The translations under genes were made by a program, and so were the position numbers. A DNA stretch of 64,000 bases from contig CM026559.1 in assembly GCA_015143295.1 (NCBI GenBank), positions 20,660,826 through 20,724,825 of the forward strand, written 5' to 3'. This stretch comes from Tetracentron sinense (Eukaryota; Streptophyta; Magnoliopsida; Trochodendrales; Trochodendraceae). Positions 8,652 through 18,444 of the stretch are shown here, in pieces. How positions within the stretch are numbered: position 1 is the first letter of the stretch; the number at the start of each line of letters is the position of its first letter. The notes below the pieces were generated by a model. It did no database searches, was not told the origin of the DNA, and was given only the letters and a program-made list of their open reading frames with translations.

Positions 8652-10392
8652 TGTAAAGGATAAAATTCGTAAAAAGGAGTAAAAAGGAGGGGTAAAATAG
8701 GGATTTCTCATGCTCACAAATTCTAACAATTTAGCCGACATAAGCCCACTTGGGCTATGTGCTGGCTCTCTTGAGTGTTGTCTGGCAAGTGACTTCATCA
8801 TGACTACACAAGTCATGATGACTCCAAATGCCTATAAATAAGCAAGAATCACCAGAGAGAAGAGATGGATGGTGCGAAAGGCAAGAGAGGAGATAAAGAG
8901 AAGAAGAGGAAGAGGAAGAGGGAGATCTGAGAAGCTTGAGTCATTCACACCCCTACCCCGAAGGGCTGTGCAGGCGGCCACTCGCCTGATCCTCTCATCT
9001 TCCTTTGGTGTTCTCCGGCTACTTGATGCTCTTTATGGCCTCACAATCGGTTATGGCCACCAGATTCTCTTAAATAGGCCATGTCTGCCTGATGCTCTCC
9101 CTAAACGGTCACGCTGCCACTTGCACGACCTTACAGTTAATCATCTGATGAGTGCAATCATACTTGAACTTGTGCCTGATGCTGTGAATAGTACCGAATC
9201 CGTTGTCGCGTTGTCTGCTGTGAATAGTGCCGAATACGTTGTCACGTTGTGTTGTGAATAGTGCCGAGCTCGTTGCCCGTTGTCAGCTGTGCAATGTATC
9301 CGTTGTCTGATGTGCAACGTATCCGTTGTCTGATGTGCAACGTACCCGTTGCCTGATGCACAACGTATACGTTATCCGAGCTACGTTGTCTGTGCCTTAT
9401 CTGAGCTACGTTGTCAGAGCTACCTTGTCGGTGCCTTATCAGAGCTACGTTGTCGGTGCCTTATCAGAGCTACGTTGTCAGTGCCTTATCAGAGCTACGT
9501 TGTCTGAGCTACGTTGTCAGTGCCTTATCAGAGGTCTGTGCCTTATTAGAGCTACGTTGTTAGAGCTACGTTGTCGGTGCCTTATCAGAGCTACGTTGTC
9601 AGTGCCTTATCTGAGCTACGTTGTCTGTGCCTTATCTGAGCTACGTTGTCAGAGCTACGTTGTCGGTGCCTTATCAGAGCTACGTTGTTAGTGCCTTATC
9701 AGAGCTACGTTCTCAATGCCTTATCAGAGCTACGTTGTCAGAGCTACGTTGTCTGTGCCTTATCTGAGCTACGTTGTCAGAGCTACGTTGTCGGTGCCTT
9801 ATCAGAGCTACGTTGTCGGTGCCTTATGAGAGCTACGTTGTCAGTGCCTTATCAGAGCTACATTGTCTGAGCTACGTTGTCTGTGCCTTATCTGAGCTAC
9901 GTTGTCAGAGCTACGTTGTCGGTGCCTTATCAGAGCTACGTTGTCAGTGCCTTATCAGAGCTACGTTGTCGGTGCCTTATCTGAGCTACGTTGTCAGTGC
10001 CTAATTAGAGCTACGTTGTCGGTGCCTTATCTGAGCTACGTTGTTAGAGCTACGTTGTCTGAGCCATATTCTTTGTGCCTCCTGAGCTACAATCTCCAGA
10101 GCATAACACCAGAGCTCGTCCTCAACTGCATATACCTAGTGACCTCACGATAAGTATCTCAATACTATTATGTTCATGTGCTTGTGCCTTATACTGATGT
10201 GCTTGTGCCTTATGTTCATGTGCTTGTGCCTTATACTGATGTGCTTGTGCCTTATACTGAATTTATCATCGGAGCTTATTTCAGGGTGCATACCTGCCCC
10301 CTCAGACTCATTCACAGGTGGAGTTTTGCTATCATTTCTCTACCAGCTGAGCAGTTATAGACGCGTGGCATGTACGGGATTTTTCCCTTTCA
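8652..10392 (+). repeat. 3' LTR of the 5858-10392 element
   Basis: The LTR is 1741 bp with TATAAATA at 8833-8840, the GAGCTACGTTGTC array at about 9378-10055 and the ATGTGCTTGTGCCTTAT array at 10168-10260. It is about 100 bp longer than the 5' LTR, mostly from array copy number. Outside the arrays the two LTRs align base for base over hundreds of positions. Confidence 0.9.
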
Positions 10393-10397
10393 AGTGT

Positions 10398-10442
10398 TAT
10401 AAAAGAAACGTGGCTAGCTTGGAAGGTGTGCATGTACCTCTC
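10398..10442. mobile_element. Right end of the MITE interrupted at 5857
   Basis: The segment reads, on the other strand, GAGAGGTACATGCACACCTT and then CCAAGCTAGCCACGTTTC, pairing with the left end at 5596-5635. It begins directly after the AGTGT duplication of the LTR element, which confirms the nested insertion. Confidence 0.75.
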
Positions 10443-10896
10443 TATAGGGACATGCAAGACTAGCTATCACCTCTTTGGTTTAATGCCTTCCCAGTGTCAT
10501 GCACGCATGCTAAGAGTGATGTCGGGCTTCTGGCAAAGGAAATTGATTGCAAAAAGACACAACTAAGGCTCTATCCAAAATCACAATGAGAGTGAGTCTT
10601 AAAAGAAAGTGTTGCTAGCATTAGCCCTCATTTAACAACAATTAATGGCCAGATTGAGAAAATGTTGAATGGTCCATGAAAATGCTTATAAGTTGGTCTA
10701 ATTATGAAGTTCCAGTCGAATGGAGCGCTTTGAATTGTTTTGTCATCTTGTTTGTGTTCTTGCAATTATCTTCGCTTTCACCATGATGTAACATTTTTCA
10801 ATCAAAGTCCTTATCGATGACTAGAAAAGGAAGTGGTCCACAACTCCTCCATTAGTCGGGCCATGGATTGCTGGTCAAAGTTGGGTGTTTCACGTA
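10443..10896. other. Intergenic, with the first copy of a 34-bp direct repeat
   Basis: No gene is recognised. A 34-bp segment at 10829-10862 (beginning GGAAGTGGTCCACAACTCCT) recurs exactly at 11865-11898, on the other side of the Helitron. Confidence 0.5.
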
Positions 10897-11824
10897 TCTT
10901 CTTTACTATTATAAAGCATGGTTTTGTTCAAAAAGTAGATTGAACAGTTATCATACCTAAAATATCCTTAATGTGTAATAGAAGTTTGTGAAATACTAAC
11001 ATGTTTGGAAGGTTAGTTTCGTCATTTCATCCCTTCCATTCTTTCTCCCATCAATCTCTCATGCCATTTCTCTAACCAATAAAATAATAATTAATAAAAA
11101 ATCCTTCACATATATCATTTCCCCTCTCTCCCAAGTCCCACGTCCATCTCACTCTCTTCTCTCTTCCAAGATTGAATCACAGCCAATTTTGATTGAACTT
11201 GAGTTTAATCGCACTCATAGGGCAACACGTGTCCATATTAACTTATACTAATTGTGATTAAGATTTACTAACCCTTAGGGTTCAACAATCTAATTTTGAC
11301 TTTTATAAAAAAATAATAGAAAAATATTAACCCTATTGGTTAAAAATTTCTAACAATAGTTAATTTTTTAAAATAATTTGTTCTAAAAACAAAGGTTAGA
11401 TTATTGAACCTTAAGGTTAGTGAATCTTAACCACAATTAATAGGGGCTAACAGGGACACGTGTTAACCTTTGAGTGCGATTGAACTCTACCCGAGCTCTA
11501 TTCAATTGGCTATGATTCGAACTCCCCTTTTTCACCCCAATCTCTCTCCCCCTTTGGCCTCCCCCTCTTTCCCGTGCAACACACTTGGGTCCTATTAGAA
11601 CCCTCTTACCCTTATTTTACTCGAGATCAGATCAATTGGGATTGTATTTAGCAAAAAAAAAAAGGGGAATTAATCTCTCCTAGAATTCAATCGCAACCAC
11701 AAGTCAACATGTGTCTCTTTTAATCCCTATTAATTACGTTTCAATTCACTAACCATTCGCTAAGAATTTTTAATCCTTATATCTACCCCTCACTCTCACG
11801 TGCATCGCACGGGCAACACACTAG
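10897..11824 (+). mobile_element. Non-autonomous Helitron
   Basis: The 5' end starts TCTTCTTTACTATTATAAAG after an A. The 3' end has the short hairpin CGTGCATCGCACG, then GGGCAACACA and CTAG, followed by a T. Insertion between A and T, a 5' TC, a hairpin about 10 bp before CTRR, and no target duplication are the hallmarks of Helitrons. At about 928 bp it has no Rep/helicase coding and would move only with help. It carries a MITE at 11174-11518. Confidence 0.8.
11174..11518. mobile_element. MITE nested in the Helitron
   Basis: The inverted ends are GAATCACAGCCAATT and GAATCATAGCCAATT (other strand), continuing to AATCGCACTCA and AACACGTGTCC in both arms. The inner part ttgtgattaagatttactaaccctta pairs with its complement near 11400. 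It is about 345 bp and non-coding. A related single-arm fragment lies at about 11690-11780. No clear target duplication was found. Confidence 0.7.
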
Positions 11825-12281
11825 TCTTTATTAAAGACAGTTGTTAGGAAACCTCAATAGAACAGGAAGTGGTCCACAACTCCTCCATTAGTCGGGCCCT
11901 TTTGGATTGGAGTGAGTGGGTGAGTTTACTCTTTTGTTGGCTTTGACCACATGGGTATGCACTCATTGTTATATGCAATTTAATCTTTTACATTCTATAA
12001 ACAGTAAGAACATGAAACTCTAATACTAAACATAGCAGAATTCAAAATTTTTCATGATCATTTAACTAGCCATCTCTATCTGGAATGTTCTGTTAGGGAG
12101 GAATAAGTTGTCTTGTTGATGCTCAAGAACTTGAGATGTTGCTGCTTCCATTTGGCATGACTAATTGCAGACCAGATGACTCCAGGTACTGAAATGTGCA
12201 TGGGGGTTGATAATTTTCACTACTCCCTTCAATGTGAAGCTCGAGAAACCACAACTAGTTCTCTAGCTTTTTTTTTTAAAA
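11825..12281. other. Intergenic, with the second copy of the 34-bp direct repeat
   Basis: The copy at 11865-11898 is identical to 10829-10862. A short open stretch at 12100-12182 reads LVDAQELEMLLLPFGMTNC, which looks protein-like, but it is isolated and I do not recognise it. Confidence 0.4.
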
Positions 12282-13400
12282 AAAAAGAAAAAAAAAATGG
12301 CAATACAACTAACAACAGAAAAAAGGAAAACTGGGATCACCATATCTCAAACAAACTTAGAACATGAAGAACATCTACAACAAAATGTAGAAAAGCTATG
12401 TAAAGCTTTTCCTGCAGCTTTGAACAAAGGTGAACTTAACCAAACCAATCGAGCAAAACACTTCTTTAATGTTATGGGTAATAGCATGGATAGCCCTACA
12501 ACAAGGATGAGAATACGATACAGACTATAATAATTCTAGGCAATCTGACTAAAAAACAACCACTTGTCAACCATTCTCCACCTCCAAGAGTGCTCCTTGA
12601 AGGATAACATACGTCTCCGTTACAATAGTTAGACTACTTAGTCGAATAGAAGCTTTGTGAGTAATGATGTGAACAAAATGGTCTCAGCGGAGGACACCAC
12701 CCTATTGCAATTTAACTTGGTCCACCTTCGAGGAGGAGGCGACCAAGAATCTGACGTGGTCAAACTGGGAGTGTGAACGCTACTCCTAACCAAAGAAACG
12801 ACCCTAGTAGTAATAGCAGCACCCTGAATCTCTACTGCAAACTCACTGCTCCTAATGATAATTGCGCAAAAGTCAATCTTCCTGGCCTCAAACAGCTTCC
12901 CATTCCGAGCATTCCAAATACACCATAACAAAGAAATGACCTATATCAAAAAATCATTGAAGCCCCTCTTCTTGCTCTCCCTATCTTGAATCTTTATCCA
13001 CCATTCAGCGAAAGAAAGATAGCCATCTATTTTGTCCCAACCTGGAATCGCAACACCAAACTAGACACACTTTGCATGCGAACAAAGAAGCAAAGCATGA
13101 AGTGTTGACTCTTCAACCATTCCACAAATCTGGAAGATATCTCTATTCGAGATCTTCCGCTGGAAAAGATTAGTCTAAACTGCTAGAGAGTTTGTGAGCC
13201 CCTCCATATGAACACTTTTAGTTTTGGAGGAATTTTGAGAGCTTTTAAATCTTTCCAGACCTTGTCCGGAATCTTGAAGGAGGACGATGGTTTCAAGGTA
13301 TGAGGGAGATGGGAAACTACCCAAAGAAGCTTATAAAGCTAACTTGACAGTAAACATCTCTTTATTATCGAAGTCTTGGAAACCTCTATTGATATAGATT
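12282..13400 (-). mobile_element. 5'-truncated LINE (L1-type) fragment, zinc-binding RT region and RNase H start
   Basis: On the minus strand the translation shows features of the C-terminal part of plant LINE ORF2. These include KIPDKVWKDLKALKIPPKLK followed by VFIWRG near 13200-13260 (the reverse-transcriptase zinc-binding region), then LLWCIWNARNGKLFEARK near 12880-12930, then the start of an RNase H-like domain (WSPPPRRWTKLN, 12700-12740). Several stops and shifts interrupt it, for example after the zinc-binding region and in the expected aspartate position of the RNase H start, so it is dead. The A-rich 3' end probably lies at the T run near 12270-12281. Confidence 0.7.
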
Positions 13401-13444
13401 TTGACTACTCTGCAATGATTATTGGATTTTCACTAAGATACTCT

Positions 13445-13592
13445 TCTTGATGTCCACTCTTCCAATTTCACTTTGTTTTCCCTTTTCTTGTAGGTCCTCA
13501 CTGACTTTGGCTCTTGTCTTTTCTCCTTTGTCTATCACCCATCTATCTTTGCCTACAAACATCCTATTCGTTTAGGCCATCTAAGGGTCCTT
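13445..13592. repeat. Copy of the repeat at 1-150, target of the CACTA element
   Basis: This shares ordered words with 1-150 (acccatctatcttt, ctacaaacatcct, cgtttagg, catctaag). The CACTA end begins directly after it, so the transposon landed in a member of this repeat family. Confidence 0.65.
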
Positions 13593-13900
13593 CCACTACA
13601 AAATTCAAGGTTTTAGCGGCGGTTCAAAATTGTCGATGCAAGGCAATAAACCGTCCGTTAAATAATATAACGACGGTACCAAAAATCGTCGTTATATAGG
13701 TTGTCGAGAATTACATTTATGGCGGTTATTAAAACCATAGTTAGATACACTATTTATAATGGCGTTATTTACGCCTTTCATGGCGGTAAATAAAGGGCAA
13801 TTACATCAATATTTGCCTAGATATAATGACGGTTTAAAACTGCCATGGTATATTAATTAATTTACAGTGGTTACAAACCGTCGTTGTTACGAAAAATATA
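13593..13900 (-). repeat. CACTA 3' terminus and sub-terminal repeats, first part
   Basis: The CACTA terminus is followed by repeated short words (gcggtt, gacggt, aaccgtc) in both orientations, as expected for transposase-binding sub-terminal repeats. The young copia element interrupts the region at 13900. Confidence 0.8.
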
Positions 13901-15109
13901 TGAAATTTATCCAGATCAATGATCTCTAAGACCTAGAGGGGGGGTGAATAGGTCTAAGTAATAATTTCTAACCAATTTTATTTTTTCAATTAATATGTTT
14001 AGAAATCAATGAACAATTCAATCAGACAATCCACACAAATCAAACACAGAAGATTTTTACGTGGAATACCCTAACGGGAAAAAACCACGGGACCTTGTCC
14101 AGCAATAAACTTCACTATGAAAAGATATCAAGTACAAGACAAGACCTTACCAAAACAGAAACGACGTTCCTAGGTATAGACTCTTACTCTTGATTTCCAC
14201 GAACCAGCAGGTTCGATCTCCGCCGTAGCAGCATCGGTTCCACACCGACCAAATCTTTTCAAGCTACTTCAAAAACCACGATCACACACGATCGATCTCC
14301 TTCCACGAAGGCTCCGGATCAAACACCGGACACACACACAAGGTGTAGGGTTGTGAATCAATTTAGAAAATTTCAAACCCTAGAGGGATCTCATACAGAT
14401 TTGAGATCACACAATGCAAGATCAAATGTTTAGATCTATACTTGCATTCTCTAGGATCAAAGAAAGAGGAGGGATCAACAAAGATCTAATAAAAGCAATA
14501 AGAAAAATCCTAGAAGAGTTTCTCAGACCTCTACTCTTTCAAAAATATCAAAGACACGAATTAGGTCTCCAAAAAGTTGTTTATATAGGGTTTAAAAAAA
14601 GAATCCAGAAAAAGAAAAATTCTTTTTATGGGGACCGATCGATCGGTGCTCACTACCGATCGCTCGGTCCAAAATGGATCGCTCGGTTATAAATCATCTC
14701 TCTGGAAAAATACCCCATACAAACTTTTTGTCCAGTAGATAGCCACCGATCGCTCGGTAGGCCACCGATCGATCGGTCCCAATACCGAGCGATCGGTTGA
14801 GACAGAATTGTTTTCAAACCATGATTCATTTCATTTTTATTTGATTCAAATGAGATCAAACAACTTTGTTAGGTTTAAAACTATCCTCCTAGGTATGTTT
14901 AGAGTTATCTAAGCCAAATCCAACCTAGGTAGGGGTCTCTAAGTCCATTACCTGTCTAGATCCAGAGTAGGAACTTTTTCTTCTCTTTCTTCAATCTTCT
15001 TTAAGCTTTAGCTCTTCTCTTCTGACAAGTTGAACATGACTCGACGACTCGACTCACATGACCTATCTAATGATCACGGAATTTGCCAACACCTATTTAG
15101 GGATTTACA
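13901..15109 (-). repeat. 3' LTR of the young copia element
   Basis: 1209 bp. On the minus strand a TATATAA box sits at 14581-14588, and six ACCGATCGATCGGT-type palindromes lie upstream of it (14634-14797). Short open frames read through the palindromes as TDRSV repeats; they are not genes. Confidence 0.9.
14634..14797 (-). promoter_or_regulatory. Cluster of six ACCGATCGATCGGT-type palindromes upstream of the LTR TATA box
   Basis: Near-palindromes of 14 bp are at 14634-14647, 14655-14668, about 14677-14690, 14745-14758, 14764-14777 and 14784-14797. The TATA box lies about 46 bp downstream on the minus strand. The right LTR has the same cluster at 24562-24745 with one more copy. The position suggests binding sites of a dimeric regulator; this is inference. 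Confidence 0.6.
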
Positions 15110-15674
15110 ATCTCCCCCTTTGGCAATTCCGGGACAAAACAAGACTAACTCATATACTAGGTTCAAATTTTCCCAATTGATTCAAAAATGGAAAATTGAC
15201 CTTTACATGACTCAAAAATATAATAACAGGACTTTTGACATGTTAGCTTGTCATGATTCACCAAACTTAGAACCTGTTTGCCTGCACATGCTAAATCAAA
15301 AACCCGTGAAGCATGGGAAATAAAATATAGGATAAAATATTTGAAGAATGAAAATATGTATAACATAACATCCACAATTCCACAATACTATATCCATTCC
15401 ACAATACTATATCCATAACAGGTTAAGCATTCCATAACATCATCCAAAAGATTTATACACTCATTTATAACCTTTAACACATTCATTAATCATAACTCTC
15501 CCCCTTTTTGGCTCGAAATGCCAAAGGTGGACTTGAAAAGTAATGCATAATCAACCAAATGAGATGAGATAAAAGATAATGAGCATAAACCATCAAATGT
15601 ATACATCCATAACAAGTCAATAATAACCAAGTAGGTTTGTACTAAGTACAACCAAGACAAAATACATCAAAATG
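15110..15674 (-). other. Polypurine tract and untranslated region after the extra ORF
   Basis: AAAGGGGGAGAT (minus strand, 15110-15121) abuts the 3' LTR and is the plus-strand primer site. A second C-rich stretch near 15495-15510 resembles it. The remainder is AT-rich and shows no gene. Confidence 0.7.
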
Positions 15675-17012
15675 TCAAATAAAAACTATCACTCGACTAA
15701 GATAAACTCCAATCACGAACTGTCCCTCCTGTTCATCATCAGAAGTGAGCTGGGACTCATAGTAAGCTCGAAAATCTCGAACATCTCTCTGTACGCCCAG
15801 CACCGCTGCATCGAGAGATCCAAGTCTACTACGAACCTCTGTAGTAAACTCCTCGTATGATGAAACATGAGTCCTGAGATCCATCTGCATCTCTCGCATC
15901 ATCCTGCCAAGATCATCCATAGTGGTCCGAGGAGGACGAGATGACCCAGCACCAACTTTTGCTCCCTCCTCTGTATCTCGAACTGAGGCATGTGAAAAAC
16001 TCTGAGCTAGGGTCTTTTTGTTGATTGGACCCTTAGGAACTCGAGTAGGAACACCAGGAGGAGCGATAACTCCTTGAGAACCAAGAAGTTTAGTGATGAG
16101 TGAACCAAATGGTAGGGCTCCAACTGCTGTACTAGTTTGATGGGCTTGGATCATCAAGTCAATGATGTGAGCGGCAAGATCAATATCACGCCCACGTAGA
16201 AGACTAAACAGAAATCTAGCTCTATTTTCCCTAAGGTCCACAGTATGAACCTTTGGATGGATATTTGCACTCATAACTAGGTTTACTAGTCTAGCATCCT
16301 TAGTGAGTTTCGCCACTTCAATAAGAGACCCAACCCAAAACGTAGGAGTACCACTAAGAAAGGTAACAACATGTTCCATGGAGTCTTTATCCTCATCACT
16401 CTTATAATTATAAGGATAATATGCATTTGGAACTCGAGGAAAGCCAAGGAATTTAGAAATCAAATCAGCATTTATGACAACAGATTGTTTTAATGCTCGA
16501 GATTTGAATGACCATTTTTTCTGGTTGATTTCAGAAAAATTAGAGTAAAATTCTCTAACTAACTGGACAGAAGCAGGACCGGATAAGGTAAGTATACCTT
16601 CCCATTGACGATCTGAAATGAGTTTAGGAAGATAATAATCACCAAAATCGGAAATATGTATGTCCCTTTCAACCATTACACCTTTCTTGCTAAAATACTC
16701 ACTATAGAGTTGAGCAGCAGTAGGACTTATAAACTGGGATAACTGACTGGACTGGGAAGATGAAGCTTTACCTTTATTTTTCCGAGTTTTATCTGCCAAA
16801 GATTTTTGACGATTCTCAATTGTAGAATCTATCATTCTACGAATTGGCCTGTCCCCAATTGAAATACCATGCCCTATTGGAGTGAAAGTAAAGGGCTCTA
16901 GGTTTTTCTCATCAAGAGGAGGATCCTCTTGGTTGTTGAGGACCAACCTCCGACGTTTGGGAACGCCAGACATGAGATAGGCAAGAAGGATTAACGACAA
17001 AACGAAAACCAT
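15675..17012 (-). CDS. Extra (env-position) ORF of the copia element
   Basis: An open frame of 445 codons lies between pol and the 3' LTR in sense orientation. The first 14 residues are hydrophobic (VFVLSLILLAYLM), but a second Met at residue 14 starts MSGVPKRRR and may be the true start, giving a basic N-terminus and no signal. Residues 40-90 are basic and Ser-rich. Residues 100-320 contain WEGILTLSGPASVQLVREFY and similar spacing to the plant transposon protein domain found in the extra ORF of some plant retroelements. Residues 365-430 look able to form a coiled coil (MDDLGRMMREMQMDL onward). The ORF looks whole. SIRE-type elements are known for such an env-like ORF; there is no clear envelope fusion or transmembrane architecture here, so its function is open. 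Confidence 0.7.
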   Translation of the reverse strand: MVFVLSLILLAYLMSGVPKRRRLVLNNQEDPPLDEKNLEPFTFTPIGHGISIGDRPIRRMIDSTIENRQKSLADKTRKNKGKASSSQSSQLSQFISPTAAQLYSEYFSKKGVMVERDIHISDFGDYYLPKLISDRQWEGILTLSGPASVQLVREFYSNFSEINQKKWSFKSRALKQSVVINADLISKFLGFPRVPNAYYPYNYKSDEDKDSMEHVVTFLSGTPTFWVGSLIEVAKLTKDARLVNLVMSANIHPKVHTVDLRENRARFLFSLLRGRDIDLAAHIIDLMIQAHQTSTAVGALPFGSLITKLLGSQGVIAPPGVPTRVPKGPINKKTLAQSFSHASVRDTEEGAKVGAGSSRPPRTTMDDLGRMMREMQMDLRTHVSSYEEFTTEVRSRLGSLDAAVLGVQRDVRDFRAYYESQLTSDDEQEGQFVIGVYLSRVIVFI

Positions 17013-17204
17013 GGAAGAAAATGCAAGAAAACGATGCTCTAGATGAGAAAATCAATCTAAATCGAAGAAAATGCACAAATCTTACCTTTTAGATGCTTGG
17101 GAAACCTTTAAAATAGAATGGAATGACCGTAGGAAAGATTTGGAGGAGAGGTAACCGAGAGATCGCTCTGGAGATCGGAGAACAAGTGAACAAAAAAAAT
17201 AGAA

Positions 17205-17275
17205 ATGAGGGTTTTATAACTCTGTTCACGAAAGACCGATCGATCGGTCTTTAGCACCGAGCGATCGGTGGTCTG
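17205..17275 (-). promoter_or_regulatory. Putative internal promoter upstream of the extra ORF
   Basis: Two palindromes, ACCGATCGATCGGT (17235-17248) and ACCGAGCGATCGGT (17256-17269), lie directly upstream of GTTATAAAAC (17211-17220, minus strand). The extra ORF starts about 200 bp further on. The order palindromes then TATA then transcribed region copies the layout in the LTR of the same element. Confidence 0.5.
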
Positions 17276-18444
17276 AAAAATTTTCAAAAATTTTACAATT
17301 TTAACCATTTCTCCCCCTCAACCTATGGTTTGGTTTAAACTCATTGTTTACCTCAAAATGACCAATTGACCAAAAAAAATATGCAACAATTGATTTCATT
17401 AAAATCATAAATAATAATCACCCAAGAATTTATATATCAAGTATAGTCATAAACAAGGATTATGTAAACATTAATTGATTTTCACCGGTGATTAAATATG
17501 GTATTTGCATCAAATTCACAATCAGAGTCAAGAAACAATTAGAAGTAATGTGAGTGTGAAATCAAAATTCATTACTTGACTCTTTGAATTGGTTTCCTTC
17601 CTTAATCTAGATTTTGACATTATGGCTCAAATGGATCTCTAAAATTTTCAAAAACTAGTTTTAAAACCAATAAACTTCCATATTTATATGATGAGCAGTT
17701 TTTACCCCAAATTTGACTAACAGATTTATTTCATTTCTTTTTCAGTCAAATTGTACTCATTGTGAAAATTCTTTTTGGAGTACACATATATAGTTTTTAG
17801 CACATTGGTGACTTTCACTCAAGTGAGAAGGTAGCTCTTTCTAATGAATGTGGGGGCTTTCACACTAGCAATCCATATAGATACCTACTGTTTGTCTAGG
17901 TAGCCATTACTCACTGTTTGCATTCACTAGTAGCTATCACACAAACTCACAGGTAGTCCTCTCCATGTCAATAATTTTTATAACTAGGGGGCTCACCTTA
18001 TGGAATTTTTATGACATTGGTTATACTAGATTTGATTAATCTAGTGAACCATATGGTATAATATCAGAACCTTTAATTAGGAACTAATACCATCTAAAGA
18101 ATCAGTCAGAGTGTATGTGCATTAGATAACATCTTTGTTTACTCAACTCTAACTGAGATTTGTTAGTATGACCAAATTCAATCACAAGATCGAACCAACA
18201 ATTGAACTATCCTATATTACTCAATCCTATGAAATATTTATCCTTGGATTATGTGTTCAAATATGATTTCAATGAAATAACATTAAGCACAATGATAGGA
18301 CAAATAAGGTCATACAAACACATTATTTTTTTTTGCAATATTTTTCAATTTTTTGAATGTTTTTGGATTTTTATTACCAAAAAAAATATCTCTATGACAT
18401 AAATAGAACATGAAGAACACATAGGCTACGAAACAAGTACATCT
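17276..18444 (-). other. Non-coding spacer between pol and the extra ORF
   Basis: About 1.2 kb of AT-rich sequence with no recognised gene, between the end of the RNase H region and the putative internal promoter. Such spacers are common in elements with an extra ORF. Confidence 0.6.

Larger units (their letters stand above)
5858..10392 (+). mobile_element. Non-autonomous LTR retrotransposon with minisatellite-rich LTRs
   Basis: The element has two direct LTRs (5858-7497 and 8652-10392) beginning TGTAA and ending CTTTCA, and the 5-bp duplication AGTGT at 5853-5857 and 10393-10397. A TGGCGCC primer-binding site lies at 7501 and a purine tract (about 8638-8651) precedes the right LTR. The interior is only about 1.15 kb with no gag or pol, so it is a LARD/TRIM-like non-autonomous element that would rely on another element's proteins. 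The TGGCGCC site suggests a gypsy relative. LTR differences outside the arrays are about 2 % by eye, so it is fairly young. It is structurally whole and sits inside the MITE 5596-10442. Confidence 0.9.

Noticed and set aside
10829-11898. 34-bp direct repeat read as LTRs or target duplication of the Helitron
   Set aside because: It is separated from the Helitron ends by tens of bases on each side, and Helitrons make no duplication.
12297-12530. 77-codon open frame MAIQLTTEKRK
   Set aside because: It starts in an A-rich tract at the LINE 3' end and has no family signature.
14414-14859. Open frames with TDRSV repeats in the copia LTR
   Set aside because: They arise from the ACCGATCGATCGGT palindromes, are short and occur on both strands.
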